Part shown: in pieces, positions 1-6,534 of the stretch
How the letters are laid out: each line of letters begins with the position of its first letter
How positions within the stretch are numbered: the first letter of the stretch is position 1
Assembly (NCBI GenBank): GCA_018066825.1
Contig: JAGPVU010000093.1
Location: 1-6,598 of the forward strand
Direction: 5' to 3'
DNA: 6,598 nucleotides
Source: Cycloclasticus sp.
GTDB taxonomy: Bacteria > Pseudomonadota > Gammaproteobacteria > Methylococcales > Cycloclasticaceae
The notes under the pieces: model-generated
What the model was told of the DNA's origin: nothing
Database searches by the model: none
The model's input: the letters and a program-made list of their open reading frames with translations, nothing else
Translations under genes and position numbers: made by a program

Positions 1-192
1 AAAAACAAGCTTCTTGGACGCACCGAGCTGCTTTAAACTGCTTGCCCCCAAAGCACCTGACTCAACAGCCACCTTGATTGCACCATCAGAGACATCATAA
101 ACAGTTAAGCGGTGCCCAGCCTTTAATAGCCTACTGACAATAGCCTGCCCCATAGCCCCCAAGCCAACAAAACCAATCTCAAACGAATCCAT
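1..192 (-). CDS. Beta-hydroxyacid dehydrogenase, 3-hydroxyisobutyrate dehydrogenase-like (N-terminal 64 codons, cut by window edge)
   Basis: Only the N-terminal Rossmann NAD(P)-binding part is present; the reading frame is open to the window edge. I translated it by hand. It starts MDSFEIGFVGLGAMG and carries the dinucleotide-binding glycine motif G10-L-G12-A-M-G15 after a first beta strand. After the alphaA helix, strand beta2 ends in TVYD with Asp-33, a position where an acidic residue usually favours NAD over NADP. GFVGLGxMG is typical of the 6-phosphogluconate / 3-hydroxyisobutyrate dehydrogenase superfamily, which reversibly oxidises beta-hydroxyacids such as 3-hydroxyisobutyrate, tartronate semialdehyde or succinic semialdehyde. 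The substrate cannot be told because the catalytic Lys region lies outside the window. The start at 192 is well supported: an in-frame TGA lies directly upstream (195-193) and an AAGGGA Shine-Dalgarno sits 7 nt upstream. It is divergent from mfd and so probably has its own promoter. Confidence 0.8.
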   Translation of the reverse strand, partial: MDSFEIGFVGLGAMGQAIVSRLLKAGHRLTVYDVSDGAIKVAVESGALGASSLKQLGASKKLVF

Positions 193-344
193 TCATCATT
201 CCCTTAAAAAATTTCAGATTATTTAAACACACGTCGTTTTGATAGCGCTCCTTAGCACAGCATTAACTATAAAATTAATTCGAGCACACCCACCTTAATG
301 TTTATGAGAAAATACGACATTCATCCTTTTAGTATTTATACCGC
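193..344. other. Divergent intergenic region between the dehydrogenase gene and mfd
   Basis: This is a 152-bp AT-rich spacer that must hold the promoters for both divergent genes. On the plus strand, TTGATA (239-244) resembles a -35 box and TATAAA (268-273) a -10 box, but the 23-nt gap between them is too long for a standard sigma-70 pair, so neither is assigned with confidence. On the minus strand, AATAAT just upstream of the dehydrogenase Shine-Dalgarno resembles a -10 box but has no good -35 partner. There is a 6-bp palindrome AGCGCT at 244-249. I see no convincing SOS box, riboswitch or small ORF. Confidence 0.4.
200..205 (-). promoter_or_regulatory. Shine-Dalgarno of the dehydrogenase gene
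   Basis: On the minus strand the sequence AAGGGA lies 7 nt before the ATG at 192. Two other ATGs, at 199 and 196, lie in another frame that ends within a few codons. This site together with the adjoining in-frame TGA fixes 192 as the start. Confidence 0.6.
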
Positions 345-3300
345 ATGCCACTTGCTACACCCGTTTTACCCACCCACCAGAAGCAAACCATAGATTGGGG
401 AACCTTTGACGGCTGCGCGGATGCGTTAGCCATTGCTAATGCAGGGCAAAATTCCGAGCAATTATTACTGGTTATTTGCTGCGACACCCAAGCGGCGCTT
501 CGGTTAGAGCGTGAAATTCCTTTTTTTATCACCAACGAAACCCCCGTCATTCACTTTCCTGACTGGGAAGTACTGCCTTACGATAGTTTCTCCCCGTTAG
601 CTGAAATTATTTCCGAGCGACTTCACACTTTGTATCACCTACAAACCCTAAGCAAAGGCATTCTAATCATTACCGTTAGTTGTTTATTGCAACGCCTTGC
701 ACCACGCGATCAGCTACTAAATGCGTGTTTTTTATTACATAAAGGTGACACGCTAAATATTGAACAAACGCGGTTAAACTTCGACAAGCTGGGCTATCAA
801 AACGTACCTGCCGTGCAACAGCATGGCGAATATTCCGTACGTGGCTCTATTCTTGATATTTTCCCTATGGGGAGCAAACAACCTTACCGAATTGATCTGT
901 TTGCCGATGAAGTCGAGTCTATTCGGACCTTTGATACAGACAGCCAACGATCCATCGAGCTAGTTGAATCGATTCAATTATTTCCTGCGCGAGAGTTTCC
1001 GGTTAATGATGATAGTATTCAGTTGTTTAGACGAAAATTTCGAGAACTTTTTAGCACCGTTTCGGATAAAAACCCTCTATACCAACAAGTATCTAAAGGC
1101 AATATGCCTAATGGGATCGAAAATTATTTACCGCTCTTTGTCGATCGAACTGAATCTTTTTTTGACTACATTCCAAAAGCCACCTTAGTGCTACACGGTG
1201 ATATCCACACAGCCCGAAAAACATTTATCGCCCAAGTCAACGAGCGATTCGAGCATCGACAAAACGACCTTCAACGCCCAGCATTAAGCCCCGACTTGTT
1301 GTTTCACACCGTCGATGATTTCCAACATAGCATCGACCAATACCCAAGCGTCTCGTTGTATAGCCACTTGCACGAGTCCGACAAACCCCCCTTAATTAAT
1401 GTTAAACAAGATCACAATGCCAGCGCTCTGCATGCCCTGCTGTCGTTACCGGAGCATAAGACCTTATTCGTTGCCGAATCAGCGGGGCACCGCGAGACCA
1501 TGCTACTGCAATTAAACAAGCAGCAGGTTCGACCGAGCGTGGTCAAAAGTTGGCAACAATTTATCGCTAGTGAACAATTAGCTTGCATTACTGTTGCTGC
1601 CATTGATGAGGGTTTAAGCTTACCCAGCCTGAGCATCGTGACAGAAAACAACCTGTTTGGTACTCGCGTACAACAGCGCAGGCGGCGACGCGCCTCGTCC
1701 AGCCAACGCCTTGAAAATATTTTTAATAGCTTAGCCGAGCTAGAGCTTGGTTCGCCGGTTGTCCACCAAGAACACGGGGTGGGACGCTATATCGGTTTAA
1801 ACCATATCGTTATCGATGATATTGAAACCGAATTCCTCACCTTAGAATACGCTAATAACGATAAACTCTACGTGCCGGTGTCGTCACTTAACTTGATTGG
1901 CCGGTATATGGGAACCCAGGGCGACACCGCGCCGTTGCACAGACTAGGCAGTGATCAGTGGGAAAAAGCACGTAAGAAAGCGCTCAAACGGGCACGCGAT
2001 GTGGCGGCTGAGTTATTGGATATTCACGCTAGGCGTGCTGCCAAACCGGGACGTGCAATGTTGGTCGATACGGACGACTACGACACCTTCGCACGCGCGT
2101 TTCCATTTGAAGAGACCGAAGATCAGGCCACCGCGATCGAACAAACATTACACGATATGAGTCTGGCTAAGCCGATGGACCGGGTAGTTTGTGGTGACGT
2201 TGGCTTTGGTAAAACTGAGGTCGCAATGCGCGCTGCTTATACGGCTGCCTCTAACGGTTATCAAACAGCCTTACTGGTTCCAACAACCTTATTAGCACAA
2301 CAGCACTATCAAAATTTCTCTGATCGTTTTGCTGATTGGCCGTTTCGAGTAGAGGTATTGTCGCGTTTTATTAGCGCCAAACAACAAAGTCAAATAATAG
2401 ACGACACCGCCGCTGGCAAGGTCGATATTTTAATTGGCACCCATAAGCTACTGCAAAAATCCGTAACGTATAAAAACTTGGGGCTGGTCATTATTGATGA
2501 AGAACAACGGTTTGGCGTGCGCCATAAGGAGCACTTTAAATCCATGCGCTCTGAAGTCGACATGCTCACCTTAACCGCCACTCCTATTCCTAGAACGCTT
2601 AACCAGGCCATGTCAGGTTTGCGTGACATTTCGATTATCGCTACCCCGCCGCCGAACCGTCACGCGATTGAAACCTTTGTTTCGGAGTGGAATAACGCGC
2701 TTATCCAAGAGGCTTGCCAACGTGAAATACGCCGGGGTGGCCAACTGTTCATTCTGCACAATGACATTGCTACTATGGACAGAGTTATTCGCGATATCAA
2801 GGCCTTAGTACCCGATGCATCAGTACAAAAAGCGCACGGACAAATGCGCGAAAGCGGGCTAGAACAAATCATGTTGGATTTTTATCACCACCGGTTTGAT
2901 ATTTTAGTCTCGACCACCATTATCGAAAACGGCATCGACTTACCCAACGCCAACACCATTATTATTAATCGCGCAGATAAACTGGGCTTATCACAATTGC
3001 ACCAATTACGGGGGCGGGTTGGTCGCTCTCATCACCGTGCTTATGCTTACATGATTGTACCGCCTGAAGGCGTGATGACTAAAGATGCTATCAAACGCAT
3101 TGAGGCAATACAAAGCAGTGCCGATTTAGGCGCTGGCTTTAGCCTATCGACCCACGATATGGAAATTCGTGGTGCGGGTGAGTTATTGGGCGACAATCAA
3201 AGTGGTGAAATTCAAGAAATAGGCTTTACTCTCTATACCGAACTGCTCGATAACGCAGTCAATGCGATCAAATCAGGTAAACAACCTGAACTTGAGCAAC

Positions 3301-3755
3301 GTATTGATACCGGCCCCGAAATTGACCTGCACGCCAGTGCATTAATTCCTGACGATTACCTACCTGATGTGCATACCCGCTTGGTGCTCTACAAGCGGAT
3401 TGCCAGCGCTGATAACAACGATGAATTGCATGACCTGCAAATAGAAATGATTGATCGTTTCGGCTTATTACCTGATAGCACAAAACATTTATTCGGCATT
3501 AGTGAAATAAAACTTCAAGCTCAACGTACCGGAGTGGATAAAATCACCTTTGCTAAATCAAACGGTCGGCTGCAGTTCTCGGATCAACCACAGGTTGACC
3601 CAGCAAAAATTATCCAATTAATTCAAACCCAGCCTCAGGTGTTTCAACTGGATGGCCCGCAAAAACTACGTTTTATTAAAAAACTCGATAGCGTCGAACA
3701 GAAAGTTGCGTTTATACTCGAACTCTTAGATTCAATAACTTTAGCCTCAAATTAA
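345..3755 (+). CDS. mfd: Transcription-repair coupling factor Mfd
   Basis: Mfd is an ATP-driven DNA translocase that recognises RNA polymerase stalled at a lesion, pushes it off and recruits UvrA for nucleotide excision repair in the cytoplasm. The 1136 residues align over nearly their whole length with E. coli Mfd (1148 residues). Residues 1-340 are the UvrB-homology region, with PYDSFSP (78-84) and HGEY (160-163). An Arg-rich linker (R445-R449) precedes the CarD-like RNA-polymerase-interacting domain (about 465-545), which has VVHQEHGVGRY from 472 and YANNDKLYVPVSSL from 502. The RecG-like helicase lobes follow: Walker A GDVGFGKTE (617-625, Lys-623), DEEQ box (718-721), TATP (744-747) and motif VI QLRGRVGR (887-894). 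The TRCF C-terminal domain covers about 985-1130. There is no frameshift. The ATG at 345 matches the expected N-terminus, and an in-frame TAG at 330-332 rules out a longer form. No clear Shine-Dalgarno precedes it. csiV follows after one base. Confidence 0.98.
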   Translation: MPLATPVLPTHQKQTIDWGTFDGCADALAIANAGQNSEQLLLVICCDTQAALRLEREIPFFITNETPVIHFPDWEVLPYDSFSPLAEIISERLHTLYHLQTLSKGILIITVSCLLQRLAPRDQLLNACFLLHKGDTLNIEQTRLNFDKLGYQNVPAVQQHGEYSVRGSILDIFPMGSKQPYRIDLFADEVESIRTFDTDSQRSIELVESIQLFPAREFPVNDDSIQLFRRKFRELFSTVSDKNPLYQQVSKGNMPNGIENYLPLFVDRTESFFDYIPKATLVLHGDIHTARKTFIAQVNERFEHRQNDLQRPALSPDLLFHTVDDFQHSIDQYPSVSLYSHLHESDKPPLINVKQDHNASALHALLSLPEHKTLFVAESAGHRETMLLQLNKQQVRPSVVKSWQQFIASEQLACITVAAIDEGLSLPSLSIVTENNLFGTRVQQRRRRRASSSQRLENIFNSLAELELGSPVVHQEHGVGRYIGLNHIVIDDIETEFLTLEYANNDKLYVPVSSLNLIGRYMGTQGDTAPLHRLGSDQWEKARKKALKRARDVAAELLDIHARRAAKPGRAMLVDTDDYDTFARAFPFEETEDQATAIEQTLHDMSLAKPMDRVVCGDVGFGKTEVAMRAAYTAASNGYQTALLVPTTLLAQQHYQNFSDRFADWPFRVEVLSRFISAKQQSQIIDDTAAGKVDILIGTHKLLQKSVTYKNLGLVIIDEEQRFGVRHKEHFKSMRSEVDMLTLTATPIPRTLNQAMSGLRDISIIATPPPNRHAIETFVSEWNNALIQEACQREIRRGGQLFILHNDIATMDRVIRDIKALVPDASVQKAHGQMRESGLEQIMLDFYHHRFDILVSTTIIENGIDLPNANTIIINRADKLGLSQLHQLRGRVGRSHHRAYAYMIVPPEGVMTKDAIKRIEAIQSSADLGAGFSLSTHDMEIRGAGELLGDNQSGEIQEIGFTLYTELLDNAVNAIKSGKQPELEQRIDTGPEIDLHASALIPDDYLPDVHTRLVLYKRIASADNNDELHDLQIEMIDRFGLLPDSTKHLFGISEIKLQAQRTGVDKITFAKSNGRLQFSDQPQVDPAKIIQLIQTQPQVFQLDGPQKLRFIKKLDSVEQKVAFILELLDSITLASN

Positions 3756-3756
3756 T

Positions 3757-4476
3757 ATGATGTTATTCAAATCCAAAATAGCGCTTATCACACTAGCCCT
3801 ACTACTAAGCCAGCCCGCCTTTTCGCTTGAAAAAATGCGCTGGTACAGTATTGAATACATTGTATTTGAACACAACAATGTCCCCAGTCAGCTGACCGAG
3901 AAGTGGACAAAAGAACCCTTACAAATGCCGGAGCACGCGAGAGAATTAAATACCCGCAGCGGGCAACCAGCGTTTAGCCCGTTAGCAATCAACCAACAGC
4001 AATTACACGGCGTGTATAAGCGCCTAATGCAACTTAGCTCTTACACGCCACTGCATCACGGCGGTTGGATTCAACCCGTGGATGAAACGAGCTCGAAACT
4101 TGGCGTTCAAATACTTCAACAACTCGGCCATAATCGACTTGAAGGCAGCATCACCTTCCACCGTGGCAATTACTTGCACTTAGATATTGACCTTCAACTC
4201 AGCGAACCTAGCCCTGTATCAGCGATTCAAAATGAGAGCTCTTATCCGACTATTGCCGCACATCAACGTTACCGTTTGATTGAGAGTCGACGAATAAAAA
4301 GCAGTGAAAGCAATTATTTTGACCATCCCCGTCTTGGTGTGATCGCCATCGTCGAAGCGATTGATTCGCCACTAGCCGCGGTAGAAACGAACGATTTAAT
4401 TAACGAAAAACAGTTGCAAGCGGGCGCCTTTGAAACACGCGGAACAAATGCTGGCAGTAAAATTAATGAAAACTAG
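3757..4476 (+). CDS. csiV: CsiV-family periplasmic peptidoglycan-binding protein
   Basis: This 239-residue protein is probably exported. It has a basic start (K5, K7), a hydrophobic core at about 8-17 and a likely signal peptidase I site after AFS (residue 23). There is no Cys near the site, so it is not a lipoprotein. The mature protein opens with a WYSIEYIVFE stretch (from W29), typical of the CsiV family (formerly DUF2803), and a later part reads YRLIESRRIKSSE, then an LGVIAIVEA beta strand; the last 30 or so residues are polar. In Vibrio cholerae, CsiV binds peptidoglycan and supports PBP1A-dependent wall synthesis through LpoA; that role is family knowledge, not visible here. The location directly after mfd is as I recall for this family in other gammaproteobacteria. 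The spacing is TAA-T-ATG with no clear Shine-Dalgarno, which suggests translation by reinitiation after mfd. A second ATG at 3760 is an equally possible start. Confidence 0.8.
   Translation: MMLFKSKIALITLALLLSQPAFSLEKMRWYSIEYIVFEHNNVPSQLTEKWTKEPLQMPEHARELNTRSGQPAFSPLAINQQQLHGVYKRLMQLSSYTPLHHGGWIQPVDETSSKLGVQILQQLGHNRLEGSITFHRGNYLHLDIDLQLSEPSPVSAIQNESSYPTIAAHQRYRLIESRRIKSSESNYFDHPRLGVIAIVEAIDSPLAAVETNDLINEKQLQAGAFETRGTNAGSKINEN
4473..4476. other. Shared CTAG: stop codons of two convergent genes
   Basis: The palindrome CTAG ends both genes. On the plus strand TAG at 4474-4476 stops csiV; on the minus strand TAG at 4475-4473 stops the DUF3581 gene. The coding regions therefore overlap tail to tail by 4 nt, with no intergenic space for a terminator. 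Any transcription end must lie inside the opposite gene, or the transcripts overlap. Confidence 0.95.
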
Positions 4477-5180
4477 GCCTGATACGCCTGTTTAGTCATA
4501 TTGTAATCAGACACAATCACATCTATCTCAGACTGCTGGTAGTCGCGTAAGCCACTTACCACCATATCTTTTGTACCGTGACCAATCGACTGTCCATCTA
4601 CGAACAAGTCAAACTCAAGTTTGACACTCCCTTTTTTGCCATCAACCTCCATCGACGCACCGGCAAACTCTAGCGTTAACTCACCGGCAGGAAAGTGATC
4701 AATATGTACGGCCATATCTTTATAAATAATCAGCGGCCGCGCTGGGTTAATCATGACGTTATTTTTTTTCATTAAATCGATTAAAATTTCAGGAAATGTT
4801 CGACCTGAAAATTGCACGTATTTTTCGATTAAACTATTAACGAATATTGCGTCGTCTGTCTTTTCGCCCGAACGGTGGACCGTCATTTGCGGCTTATTAT
4901 ACTGATCGACTAAGCAACAAACAGCCAAACTTGGGACAGGCAGGCTGATAACCGTCTGTTCGGTGACCATGCTTTCAAAGTCGAAGCGCATGGTTTGGCT
5001 AACACCCAACTCAACTAGCGCCACCGCAAATAATAAATCGCCCGGCACACAAAAGCGTCTAGCGTCTATATCGTGGATGGGGTTAAAATCGCCAGCGACT
5101 GATTTTGCAAAACGACTGGCTTGTTGTCGGCTAAAACTAACTTGTTGCCCTTGTTTGCTATAAAACTGTTCTAAATTCAT
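4473..5180 (-). CDS. DUF3581 family protein, hotdog/MaoC-hydratase-like motif
   Basis: This 235-residue soluble protein matches what I recall of the uncharacterised gammaproteobacterial DUF3581 family. There is no signal peptide or membrane segment. The strongest motif is AGDFNPIHDIDARRF at residues 29-43, followed by CVPGDLLFA. It resembles the hydratase-2 / MaoC signature (G-D-x-N-P-[IL]-H), and Asp-31 and His-36 have the spacing of the catalytic pair in (R)-specific enoyl-CoA hydratases. A second conserved-looking block, INPARPLIIYKDM, and the beta-rich C-terminal half, with an LEF-x-L-x-V-DG-x-x-x-G-x-G pattern, could form a second hotdog unit. Acyl-CoA hydratase or thioesterase activity is inference only; no function is established that I know of. 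The start at 5180 has no strong Shine-Dalgarno but an A-rich leader. The gene is last in the leftward nagZ-hpt-phosphorylase cluster, 44 nt after its neighbour, and shares its stop bases with csiV. Confidence 0.8.
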   Translation of the reverse strand: MNLEQFYSKQGQQVSFSRQQASRFAKSVAGDFNPIHDIDARRFCVPGDLLFAVALVELGVSQTMRFDFESMVTEQTVISLPVPSLAVCCLVDQYNKPQMTVHRSGEKTDDAIFVNSLIEKYVQFSGRTFPEILIDLMKKNNVMINPARPLIIYKDMAVHIDHFPAGELTLEFAGASMEVDGKKGSVKLEFDLFVDGQSIGHGTKDMVVSGLRDYQQSEIDVIVSDYNMTKQAYQA

Positions 5181-5224
5181 TTTTTTGTCTTATTATTTTT
5201 TTGTATAGTACACCGGACACCGTT
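5181..5224 (-). other. 44-nt leader between the phosphorylase and DUF3581 genes
   Basis: Read on the minus strand, this spacer is GC-containing at first and then strongly A-rich up to the ATG. It holds TATACA (5207-5202) and an overlapping TACTAT, either of which could be a weak -10 box, but no matching -35 is evident 16-18 nt upstream. I favour read-through from the upstream genes, with a possible weak internal promoter. Confidence 0.3.
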
Positions 5225-5971
5225 CTAATGTAGGCCTTTACTGGCCAACGCAGTGATCAATTTTTCTACCTTGAGCATACCACTTTCAGCGAAAGCCTCA
5301 ATGTCATGCATATCAATACTATCACCGTCTAAGCCGGCCGCCCAATTTACAACAACCGAACAACAGGCGTAATCTAGTTCCAATTCTCTAGCCAACGAAG
5401 CCTCTGGCATGCCGGTCATACCCACCAAATCACAGCCATCACGTGCTAATTTTTTAATTTCTGCGGCGGTTTCCAGTCTCGGCCCTTGCATACAGGCGTA
5501 CACGCCTTTATCTACCAGAGTGAGTTTGGCTCGTTGCGTCGCAGTTAGCATATCGGCTCGTAGGCGAACCGAATAAGGGTGAGTAAAATCGATGTGAACC
5601 ACTTGATCCAAGTCATTTTCAAAGTAGGTCGACGGCCGTCCCCAGCTGTAATCAATCAGTTGATCTGGCAATACTAAATTACCCGGGCTCATCGTACGGT
5701 TGATACTCCCCACGGCGGCAACAGCAACAATATCTGTCACCCCCACCTCTTTTAACGCCCACATATTGGCGCGATAATTAATTTTATGCGGAGGGATGGT
5801 ATGGCCATAACCGTGCCGAGCCAAAAAAACCACCTCACGTTCTTCAATCTTACCGAAGGTAAGTGGCGATGAAGGCTCACCATACGGCGTTTTAACCACG
5901 CGTTTATGCACCTGCTTCAAGTTGACTAGTCGGCTTAAGCCTGTGCCGCCAATAACGCCTAATATTGACAT
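5225..5971 (-). CDS. S-methyl-5'-thioinosine phosphorylase (MTAP/PNP family)
   Basis: This 248-residue enzyme cleaves a methylthio-nucleoside with phosphate, giving a free purine and 5-methylthioribose-1-phosphate. Family features are GGTG at 8-11 and RHG from R52 (phosphate-binding regions), HKINYRAN (62-69), QGPRLET (162-168) and GMTGMPEA (184-191). In human MTAP, two Asp residues (220 and 222) contact the adenine amino group. By my alignment the equivalent positions here are Asn-209 and Ala-211 in VVNWAAG. The Pseudomonas aeruginosa methylthioinosine phosphorylase has NPAAG there, so a 6-oxopurine (methylthioinosine) substrate is predicted. Automated annotation may still call it MTA phosphorylase (mtnP). 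The start at 5971 is supported by GAGGAG 5 nt upstream. It overlaps the end of hpt by 13 nt, so the two are probably translated from one message. The product hypoxanthine is the substrate of the hpt enzyme. No MTA deaminase gene is in the window. Confidence 0.88.
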   Translation of the reverse strand: MSILGVIGGTGLSRLVNLKQVHKRVVKTPYGEPSSPLTFGKIEEREVVFLARHGYGHTIPPHKINYRANMWALKEVGVTDIVAVAAVGSINRTMSPGNLVLPDQLIDYSWGRPSTYFENDLDQVVHIDFTHPYSVRLRADMLTATQRAKLTLVDKGVYACMQGPRLETAAEIKKLARDGCDLVGMTGMPEASLARELELDYACCSVVVNWAAGLDGDSIDMHDIEAFAESGMLKVEKLITALASKGLH

Positions 5972-6534
5972 AATAACTCCTCTAAATTACTTGGACAGGC
6001 ATACAAACCGTTAGCGTTGCGCAAATACCCTTTATAGTCCATACCTAAACCAAATAAGTACTCGTCTGCCGCTTTATAACCTACAAAGTCGGCTTGAATT
6101 GGTTTTTCTTTATTAATTGCTTTATCGACTAGAACCGCCGTATAGCAACGTTCGGCACCCTGCTCCATACAATAGTTTTTCAATTGTGCCATGGTGATGC
6201 CTTCATCCAATACATCATCGACGATAACCACTGTTCTGTTCAACAAAGAGATACTCGGCCATTGCTTCCAAACTAAGTCTTCGCCGACCAACTGACCCTG
6301 ATAACGAGTTGCGTGAATGTAATCTATTTGCAACGGAAAAGCTAACTTTGGCAATAGCTTGCCTAAGGCGACGACCGCACCGGTCATTACACACAAAAAT
6401 ATCGGGTCTTGATGCTGGCAAGTCGCGCTGATTTTTGCCGCCAAGGCGTCAAACATTAATTCAGCCCCTGCCTCATCTAACAAGCACTCACTGTGCTGCA
6501 TAACGCAGTTAATTTCACCTATGCTAACGCTCAT
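5959..6534 (-). CDS. hpt: Hypoxanthine-guanine phosphoribosyltransferase
   Basis: This 191-residue cytoplasmic enzyme transfers phosphoribose from PRPP to hypoxanthine or guanine, making IMP or GMP. The PRPP-binding loop is VVIVDDVLDEGIT (102-114), with the acidic pair Asp-106/Asp-107 and the likely catalytic base Asp-110. Lys-138 in LVDK fits the purine-contacting lysine, and DEYLFGLGMDY (157-167) matches the C-terminal base- and metal-binding block of HPRTs. FLCVMTGAV (46-54) is the usual strand and PPi-loop region. The N-terminal pattern VMQHSECLLDEA suits the branch of HPRTs often found next to nagZ in gammaproteobacteria, which supports the start at 6534. That ATG overlaps the upstream stop as ATGA, so translation is probably coupled. 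The 3' end overlaps the phosphorylase gene by 13 nt. Xanthine or guanine preference cannot be read from the sequence with certainty. Confidence 0.9.
   Translation of the reverse strand: MSVSIGEINCVMQHSECLLDEAGAELMFDALAAKISATCQHQDPIFLCVMTGAVVALGKLLPKLAFPLQIDYIHATRYQGQLVGEDLVWKQWPSISLLNRTVVIVDDVLDEGITMAQLKNYCMEQGAERCYTAVLVDKAINKEKPIQADFVGYKAADEYLFGLGMDYKGYLRNANGLYACPSNLEELLCQY
5977..5982 (-). promoter_or_regulatory. Strong Shine-Dalgarno for the phosphorylase gene, inside hpt
   Basis: On the minus strand GAGGAG lies 5 nt before the ATG at 5971 and within the final codons of hpt (encoding Glu-Glu). It is the clearest ribosome site in the cluster, suggesting the phosphorylase can be initiated independently as well as by coupling. 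Confidence 0.7.

Noticed and set aside
244..249. Palindrome AGCGCT in the dehydrogenase-mfd intergenic region
   Set aside because: A 6-bp palindrome is expected by chance and no longer inverted repeat or known operator surrounds it.
1412..1651. Antisense and out-of-frame ORFs of 60-80 codons within mfd and elsewhere
   Set aside because: They overlap strongly conserved genes, lack recognisable domains or ribosome sites, and are shadows of the real coding frames.
1677..1691. Run of five arginines (R445-R449) in Mfd
   Set aside because: It falls in the linker before the RNA-polymerase-interacting domain, where E. coli Mfd is also Arg-rich, so it is not exceptional.
2496..2507. Mfd Walker B box reads DEEQ rather than the E. 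coli DEEH
   Set aside because: DEEQ occurs in other bacterial Mfd proteins such as that of Bacillus subtilis; it is a normal variant, not a loss of ATPase function.
4475..4489. Possible hairpin AGGC / GCCT next to the convergent stops
   Set aside because: The stem is only 4 bp with a 7-nt loop and no convincing U-tract follows in either direction; too weak to call a terminator.
4762..4769. Run of eight T (eight A on the coding strand) inside the DUF3581 gene, a possible slippage site
   Set aside because: The frame is intact across it and reads as the expected family sequence (MKKNNVMINP); no downstream structure or alternative frame of useful length suggests programmed frameshifting.
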